A DNA stretch of 64,000 nt, taken from assembly GCF_019578655.1 (NCBI RefSeq), contig NC_063257.1, positions 15,996,001 to 16,060,000 on the forward strand, written 5' to 3'. This document shows, piece after piece, positions 57,781-64,000 of the stretch. Position 1 is the first letter of the stretch, and every line of letters starts with the position of its first letter. The notes under the pieces are model-generated. The model did not search any database, was not told the origin of the DNA, and was given only the letters and a program-made list of their open reading frames with translations. The position numbers and the translations under genes are program-made. The DNA comes from Ricinus communis (taxonomy: Eukaryota > Streptophyta > Magnoliopsida > Malpighiales > Euphorbiaceae).

Positions 57781-58850
57781 AAGCACTTAAGCTATGGATT
57801 CTTAGATGAGGAAGAAAAGTTACCGGTGATTATTGTAGTAGATTTAACACCTGAGGAGCGAGCAAAAACTCTAGATGCGCTCAAGAGGTATAAGAAGGCC
57901 TTCGCCTACAAAATTGCTGATATTCCCAGGATCAACCCAAGTTTATGTTCTCACAAGATTCTTATGGAGGATAGCTACAAAGTAGTAGTTCAGCCACAGA
58001 GGTGGCTTAATCCGAACATGAAGGAAGTAGTGAAAAAGGAGGTAATTAAGTTCCTAGATGCAGGATTAATTTACCCTATTTCTGACAGTTCTTGGGTGAG
58101 CCCTGTGCAGGTTGTGCCGAAGAAAGGAGGCATGAAAGTAATTCAAAATGAGCAGGATGAGCTGATACCTACACGGACGGTAACAGGATTCTGAGTATGC
58201 ATCAATTACAGGAGGCTTAATGATGCAACTCGGAAGGATCACTTCCCTCTTCCTTTTATTGATCAAATGTTAGAAAGATTGGCATGACACATGTTTTACT
58301 GTTTTCTTGATGGTTTTTCAGGATATTTTCATATCCTAATTGCACCCGAAGACCAAGAGAAGACAACTTTCACCTGCCCCTACGGGACATTCGCTTATAG
58401 ACGAATGCATTTCGGTCTATGCAATGCGCCGGCTACGTTTCAGCAGTGTATAATGGCCATTTTTTATGATATGATTGAGGAGTCGATGGAGGTATTTATG
58501 GATGACTTCTCTATTTTTGGTAACTCATTCTCTCACTGTTTGGAAAATCTAGAATGCATGTTAGCTAGGAGCATTGAGGCTAACTTGGTGCTAAATTGGG
58601 AAAAGTGTCATTTTATGGTGAGAGAGGGAATCGTTCTAGGGCATAAGATTTCACATGTAGGGATGGAAGTCGATAGAGCTAAAATAGAAACAATATCTAA
58701 ACTACCACCCCCTAGTTCTGTTAGGGTTGTTAGGAGTTTCTTAGGCCATGCCGGATTTTATAGAAGATTCATTAGAAATTTCTCTAGGATTGCTAGGCCT
58801 CTTACTCAATTGCTAGTTAAGGATGCACCTTTTGTTTTTTAGGATGCATG
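57781..58850 (+). pseudogene. Athila reverse transcriptase (element D)
   Basis: LTPEERAKTLDALKRYKKAF, then KEVIKFLDAGLIYPISDSSW, VSPVQVVPKKGGMKV, CINYRRLNDATRKDHFPLPF, CFLDGFSGYFHILIAPEDQE, MHFGLCNAPATFQQCIMAIF and MEVFMDDFSIFGNSF (catalytic FMDD, about 58495). Then EGIVLGHKISHVGMEVDRAK and RSFLGHAGFYRRFIRNFSRI. The frame from 57826 holds only TGA at 58192 and 58285 and TAG at 58840, so it is well preserved. The RT makes cDNA from the element RNA in virus-like particles. Confidence 0.92.
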
Positions 58851-59333
58851 TGTATCTTCTTTTGAGTTATTAAAGAAACTTCTGACCACAGCCCTATCAT
58901 GGCTTCGCCTGATTGAGGGCTGCCCTTTGAACTAATGTGCGATGCTAGTGACTATGCAGTTGGAGCTGTGCTTGGATAGAGGTTTGATAAAAAGTTCCAA
59001 CCCATTTACTATGCTAGCAAGACGTTAACAGGAGCCCAGGAACTTTACACTACTACAGAGAAAGAATTGTTGGCTATCGTGTATGCTTTCGACAAATTTC
59101 GATCATACCTCATCTTATCAAAGACCATCGTCTTCACTGACCATTCAGCTTTGAGGTATTTATTTAATAAGCATGATGCTAAGCCAAGATTGATCAGATG
59201 GATTCTATTGTTACAGGAATTCGACATTGAGATTAGAGATAAGAAGGGCGCAGAAAATTTGGTAGCAGATCACCTATCCAGACTGGAGAACCCGAGCTCG
59301 AATGCACTTGTATTCATTAAAGGTATATTATGA
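58851..59333 (+). pseudogene. Athila RNase H (element D)
   Basis: MCDASDYAVGAVLG (first Asp), a stop near 58977, then [35 protein letters not shown] (Glu), [12 protein letters not shown] (second Asp), [20 protein letters not shown] and [11 protein letters not shown] (last Asp). All four metal-binding acids are visible. A shift lies near 58905. Confidence 0.88.
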
Positions 59334-60545
59334 TTCTCTGTGGTTTTCTGATTATGCTAACTATCTTGTGGCTACATTTGGGAAGACCCCTTCCTATATT
59401 GAGTGTGTGCAGACCAGGTCATCCACCGATGTGTCTATGGCGAAGAGAGTCTCCAAATCTTGAGGCATTGTCATGAAGGACCTGTAGGAGGCCATCAAGC
59501 GGCGAACCATACTGCTAGGAAGGTGTTGAATGTAGGCTTTTATTGGCCAACTATCTTCCAGGATGCTAGAACCTTTGTTCAGGTTTGCGACGCTTGTCAG
59601 CGCTCAGGTATTATCTCTGCCCGTGATGAGATGCCCCAAAACAGTATGCAGATAGTTGAGATATTTGACATTTGGGGTATTGACTTCATGGGATCCTTCC
59701 CTTCCTCAAATGGTAATAAGTATATCCTAGTAGCTGCTGAATATTTCTCCAAATGGCCGAAGGCACAGGCCTTACCCACTAACGATGCTAGAGTTGTTTA
59801 CAGGTTCCTTAAAAAGTTATTTGCTAGGTTCGGCACACCTAGAGCGCTAATTAGTGACAAGGGAACGCATTTCTGCAACGCTCAATTGGAGAGGGCACTC
59901 AGGCGCTATGGTGTAACGCAGCGATTCTCCACTCCCTATCATCCATAAATCAATAGGCAAGTTGAGGTTACTAATAGGGGTTCAAAACATATATTAAAGA
60001 GAACTGTGGGTGTAAGTCGGAAAGATTGGGCCTCCAAACTAGATGATGCATTATGGGCATTTAAAACTACATATAGGACCTCCACAGGTTTTACGCCCTA
60101 TAGGCTGGTATATGGGAACTCTTGTCATTTACCTGTCGAATTAGAACATAGGGCTCTTTGGGCCCTTAAAACTTACAATTTTGATGTTGATTCTGCAGCT
60201 AAGGAAAGACAGTTGCAACTGGGTGAATTAGAGGAATGGCGTCAACAAGCGTATGAAAACTCCTCAATTTACAAGGCGAAGACAAAGAAGTGGCACAATC
60301 AGAGGCTCAAAAGTCCCACAGAGTTTCAAAGTGGAGATAGAGTATTGCTATATAACTCACGTCTTCGGTTGTTCCTAGGGAAGCTCAGGAGTCGATGATC
60401 GGGGCCCTTCGTGGTTAAGCAGGTTTTCCTATATGGCACAGTCGAGAAGGGTGATTTCAAAGTCAATGGATATAGGATCAAAGTGTATCACGGAAACTCG
60501 TTGGAGACTGAGCAGCGGGTTAATATGATGTTGTACCTCCACTGA
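59334..60545 (+). pseudogene. Athila integrase (element D)
   Basis: The zinc region is complete: [20 protein letters not shown] then [20 protein letters not shown] (H-H-C-C). In the core, [13 protein letters not shown] (first Asp, about 59675), [18 protein letters not shown] (second Asp, about 59850) and, after a TAA at 59947, RQVEVTNRGSKHILKRTVG (Glu, about 59965). DDALWAFKTTYRTSTGFTPY and GNSCHLPVELEHRALWALKT follow, as usual in Athila. The C-terminus has GDRVLLYNSRLRLF, a stop, GPFVVKQVF, and a TGA at 60543-60545. The end resembles the MSPAK..KKKRFWEAP part of A, B and C. Confidence 0.9.
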
Positions 60546-60889
60546 TGGTTCATATTGAGTCCAGCTAAATGACTCAAGAATAAAAAAGAAGTGCCTTTGG
60601 GAGGCATTCCCATTCTAGTTTTATGCTCTTTTCTTCAGTCTATTTTTATATTATCATTCATTGCATGCTTATTGATCTTTAGAACAATTACTTTTTATAT
60701 TAAACATATTTGTATGAACTTAGTGTTGGAATAACTTATGTTGAATTTTTTAATAATCAGTGAAGTGTGACTTTCCCGTTTGATTTACTTACTTGATCCA
60801 CGGCCTAAATGTGTATGTATATGTGTCAAATGCAGGTATGGAGTTCGGTGACTCGAGATGGCGAAGGATAGCCCGGAATCAATACTTTC
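60546..60889 (+). other. Spacer after integrase in element D
   Basis: Non-coding. Contains TTGAGTCCAGCTAAATGACT and TTGGGAGGCA, homologous at DNA level to the pol-end part of the fused ORFs of A, B and C (19170-19230, 43385-43440). Confidence 0.6.
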
Positions 60890-61122
60890 ACCACGGTTTC
60901 CGTGGCCATCACGGGCTACAACAATAGGCCGTGCTGGAGTCAAGCCCGTGGTGAGAGAACACATAAAGCACAAAGAAGACTTAGCCAATTCAGCACGGCT
61001 TCCAAAGGCACCACGGGCAGCAACACCAGGTCGTGCTGGTCAGCACGGTCGTGCCCCCACCCGTGCCAAATGGTGCATCATTGAACCATAAGGGCTCAGC
61101 ACGGCCTTGCCCTCGCCTGTGC
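60890..61122. repeat. Internal CACGG/CCGTG cluster of element D
   Basis: AGCACGG, CCACGGG and CCGTGCT half-sites with inverted pairs (CCACGGTTTCCGTGG, GTGCTGGTCAGCAC). It shares the TTTCCGTRGCCAYCACG block with LTR promoters of D and B. Confidence 0.85.
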
Positions 61123-61135
61123 AGACCCCAGTGCC

Positions 61136-61144
61136 TATAAAAAA
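61136..61144 (+). promoter_or_regulatory. TATA box of internal promoter in element D
   Basis: GTGCCTATAAAAAAGG, 13 bp after the cluster and about 100 bp before the predicted splice donor; the same plan as in element A (9027-9034). Confidence 0.65.
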
Positions 61145-61240
61145 GGAAGCTTTCAAAAATTTTGCTACCCCCTTTCTAAGCTCCAAAGTGTTGTTTTCTT
61201 CCATTTCTCTCATCCTTCTTACATTTCTCAGCAATTCCAA

Positions 61241-61690
61241 GTAAGTCTCTTCACTTTTTGCTTTTATTTGTTTTAATTTGGCTTTTCTTTTATGCATATA
61301 CTTTATTTAGGACATGCTAGTATGCTTTGGTAGTTTTACGTTGTTACACTGCTTCAATATGACCTCAGTTAGATTTAATTTACATTAGTTGCTATGTTTG
61401 CTGTAAATTCGATTATGAAAATGATAAGTGTGGGGTTTGGCGGAAATAAAGTTTGTCTATGGCATTTTATTATGAATAATTGTTAGCATAAAGTTGCATT
61501 AGTTGGTGCACGATAAAGTAGGTTGGAATGTATCTATTAATTAGTTTATGCAGGAGATTGAGGCTTTAGTCTTTTGTTAAGTCTAAAGTTTTCTGTTAGT
61601 CGAATTATAGCCGTTATGCTATTTAATTTTCGGTAGGATTTCTGATTAACTTGATTTCTTGTACGAATAACTAATGATTCATTGCATTAG
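61241..61690 (+). other. Predicted leader intron before D post-pol ORF
   Basis: Donor CCAA|GTAAGTCT at 61241, branch-like ATAACTAATGA (about 61667), acceptor GCATTAG at 61690, then GTAAT and the ATG at 61696. Length 450 bp, T-rich. It contains a polypurine AAGTGTGGGG (61437-61446). The equivalent intron is in element A. Confidence 0.65.
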
Positions 61691-61695
61691 GTAAT

Positions 61696-63196
61696 ATGAC
61701 GGACCGCGATCAATCCCGTAGAGAACAACCGGAACGCGTTGCTACCAGCTAGCGATCGCGTGGCGAAGGAACATCTTCCTCCACGACGTAACCAGACGAC
61801 CTCCACCTCCAACGTAATAAAGAACTAGTCCGAGCTCGAAGAGCACCAGTTACGAATCCACCTGCACCTGGTCATCATCCATTGTGGACATTCCCTAATG
61901 CAGATAATGAAAGTCGATTCCAAGTCATGAGATGGAAGCAAGTGATAGCGGGTCATTGCATTGACTTTGTATCCCTGGAAAGAGTGGGATTGGTTCAGGA
62001 TGTGCGCACTCTGTTCGAGACTCTACCGTATGCGCGATTCTTTGACATCATTGAGCCAACCTACTATGAGCTTACAATTGAGTTCCTCAGCACCTTCTTC
62101 TTGCAGTAACAGATCACAAACTGGAAACAGCCTGATGTAGTCTATTTCAGACTTAGGGGAAGGGAGTTCTCAATGTCAATCCCACAATTCGGCATGCATT
62201 TGGGATTATGGACTGAACAGGAGATCTCGAGGAGGAGTATCAGGGATGTCTCTACATCAACCCAATATCATACGACACCATCTGGGACTCATTGGTACTT
62301 AGGCCGGAAATGTACTATCCAAGCAGGTCTAAGGCATCTAGCCTTCCGGATCATCTCCGCTATCTCCATACCCTATTAGCTTACACCATTACAGGCAGAT
62401 GAGGTAGTTTTGGAGCGGTAACACAAACTGATGTCTTCATCCTCTAGGCTATGTAACATCAGAAGAAGTTAGACTTGGGATAATTGTTGGCTCGACAAGT
62501 CCGATCATTTATAGTAGACGCCCAGAAGAAAATGCATGTTGTTTTGGCCTGTACGTGACTAGGTTAGCCAAGAGACTGGATGTATTCGACGATTGTCTGT
62601 CAGAGCTTTCAAATATTGGTGACATGACACCACTAGGGATCTGACAGATGATCAACATGTATATAATCACGGCTACTAGACATCCATATGGTATAGAATA
62701 CAGGCTTATGAACACAATAGTCAGGGAGGCTAGAGAGGCAGCGGCTAAAGGAGCCCAAGATCCGTCGGCTGGAATCCCGGATGTTAGGATTCCTAACCTA
62801 GCTATAGTGTTTATGCCTCCATCTGGAGCCTCATCCTCTTATGTAGGGACATCAAGTGCTCAGATTAGTGCTTTGGCTGACCGACTAGATCGAGTCTGCG
62901 ATCTGAGTTTCCAAGAGGAGACTAGGGCACAGTTTGGCGATTTGAACATTATGCTTCAGCAGCTTATGAGCGGGTTGGAGAGGCAGGCCACCCAGACAGA
63001 CTTCATAGTGGAGCAGATGAAGAAGATGATGGATGCTAGAGCACAAAATTAGCGACTCGTCGATAATATGGAGTTCGATCTGGCAGGATGCTTCACGAAC
63101 CCTGATCCACCACCGCCCCCTCCTTCAGCGACTTTTCCTGCTCCTCATCTTCCAGCAGATCCAACCAGTGAGGATACACCATCAGCAAACTCCTAG
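61696..63196 (+). pseudogene. Post-pol ORF of element D (Athila env-position ORF)
   Basis: ATG at 61696: MTDRDQSRREQPERVATS, basic and Ser-rich, with stops near 61750 and 61788. Then PLWTFPNADNESRFQVMRWK, TLFETLPYARFFDIIEPTYY and LTIEFLSTFFLQ with a stop at 62107, and REFSMSIPQFGMHLGLWTEQ (about 62160-62220) as in A. The middle is badly shifted (62220-62640). The last part (62648-63052) is a predicted coiled coil (LADRLDRVCDLSFQEETRAQ, VEQMKKMMDARAQN), and a Pro-rich end PDPPPPPPSATFPAPHLP stops at 63194-63196. It probably belongs to the Athila ORF-1 or env-like group. I see no clear signal peptide or membrane anchor, so its function is unknown. Confidence 0.7.
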
Positions 63197-64000
63197 TAGA
63201 AAAAAAATTATGCTACTTTTCTTTTTCCTTTTTCTTTTTATTTTCTTTTCTTTATTTTATTTTATTTTATTTTCTTGCTTTTTGAATGCTTAATTTTATG
63301 TTATTTCCTTTCATTTTTCCTTTTATGTTAAGTTATTTTAGTAGAAAATTATGCTTTCCCATTTTGAAAACTAAGCATGATCTTCAAAAACTATGATGTG
63401 CGAGTCATATGCTTACCCAATTTTAATCTTTCTAACACTGTGGATAGTGTTATACTTAAGTGTGGGGTGGGTCTCCCTTAATTGTTTAAAAGCAATGATA
63501 ATGGACCATGCTTAGGATGTTAGGACCTAGGTTTTGCATGACATTCAAGTTTCATTTATTCTTTCGTAATTAATGACTTAATTCACACACTAGTACTTGA
63601 TTGTCCCTCTTTATCTTCTGTTCTTGAAAGCAATTTTACTATATTCAACATGTCAATTTGGCTGGGTTAAACTGGTGTTACTTGAGTTCCTTGCGAATTT
63701 ACAACCTTTGACTGTGAACTCTGATTATGTCAACCTCGTATTCAATTTAATTGATGATTCAATTGATAAGTCTGGAAACTAATTGCAAATTTTAGCCACT
63801 TCAAATGTGAGTCTTTGAAGCAAAAATTTGAGCATCCATTACACATTATGCTCATGAATTTTCTTGATTGAGTGTGCATTGTACTTACTTTCATTTCTAG
63901 AACTTGCTCTGTAATGCTTGTTGCGGTTACATGAATTTTTGAATACCATAAGATGATTTGGGCAACTTAGGATTTCACCACATCTGGCCAAAAGCCTACC
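63197..64000 (+). other. 3' non-coding region of element D
   Basis: T-rich tract (63220-63275), AAGTGTGGGGTGGG (63458-63471), GCTGGGTTAAACTGGTG (about 63661-63677), and 63815-64000 matching the 3' region of element B. The LTR is not reached. Confidence 0.7.

Larger units (their letters stand above)
53744..64000 (+). mobile_element. Nearly complete Athila element D (5' LTR to 3' non-coding region)
   Basis: 5' LTR, PBS, gag, protease, RT, RNase H, integrase, internal CACGG cluster with TATA box, leader intron, post-pol ORF and 3' region, all in order. The 3' LTR lies beyond the window. The left target copy is AGTCC (53739-53743). A moderate number of stops and shifts interrupts gag, pol and the post-pol ORF, so this copy is probably inactive, but it shows what an autonomous helper for A, B and C looked like. 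Confidence 0.92.

Overview
The window is plant nuclear DNA, most likely from a eudicot, made almost entirely of nested LTR retrotransposons. I found no convincing host gene, rRNA or tRNA gene, or CRISPR array. The plant call rests on Athila-type primer sites matching the 3' end of plant tRNA-Asp, Tekay/Del-type chromoviral LTRs with TGTAACACCC or TGTGACA ends, and a plant-type LINE and Ty1/copia gag. Nearly all coding regions are broken by stops, frameshifts or deletions. I could not run any search, so clade names come from motifs I recognise.

Layout. 1-13590: a decayed minus-strand Ty3/gypsy element ('G1', with an NPTxTR-repeat tail), split by a solo LTR (1066-3453, TSD AAAGA) and by an 8.5-kb Athila-derived element A (3902-12394, minus, TSD CTTGT). 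13591-15880: a LINE fragment (minus). 15881-30022: the 5' part of a Ty1/copia element (minus: gag, leader, PBS, LTR), split by Athila-derived element B (16328-22592, plus, TSD CATCC) and by a second solo LTR (27386-29729, TSD AATAT). 30023-37200: a Tekay/Del chromovirus ('G2', plus), split by a 3-kb solo LTR (32139-35173) flanked by a 411-bp direct duplication instead of a 5-bp TSD. 37201-39516: AT-rich DNA without genes. 39517-48502: rearranged G1 pieces (LTRs, protease, tails, a 1-kb inverted duplication), one LTR piece being split by Athila-derived element C (40655-45096, plus, TSD GTTTT). 48503-53743: the most complete G1 copy (gag to integrase, plus). 53744-64000: a nearly complete Athila element D (plus), inserted in the G1 tail and running off the window.

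How they fit together. D carries gag, protease, RT, RNase H, integrase and a further ORF after pol. A, B and C have Athila-like LTRs and tRNA-Asp PBSs, but keep only the gag zinc-knuckle region joined through a linker to the pol 3' end. They look like non-autonomous elements dependent on a D-like helper.

The most interesting signal is a cluster of CACGGCC/GGCCGTG half-sites. It lies 3-16 bp upstream of a TATA-like box in every Athila LTR here, and again inside A and D upstream of the post-pol ORF. Both internal copies are followed by a short exon, a leader intron (CAA|GTAAGT ... AG|GTA) and the ATG. This suggests that the post-pol ORF has its own LTR-like promoter and a spliced leader.
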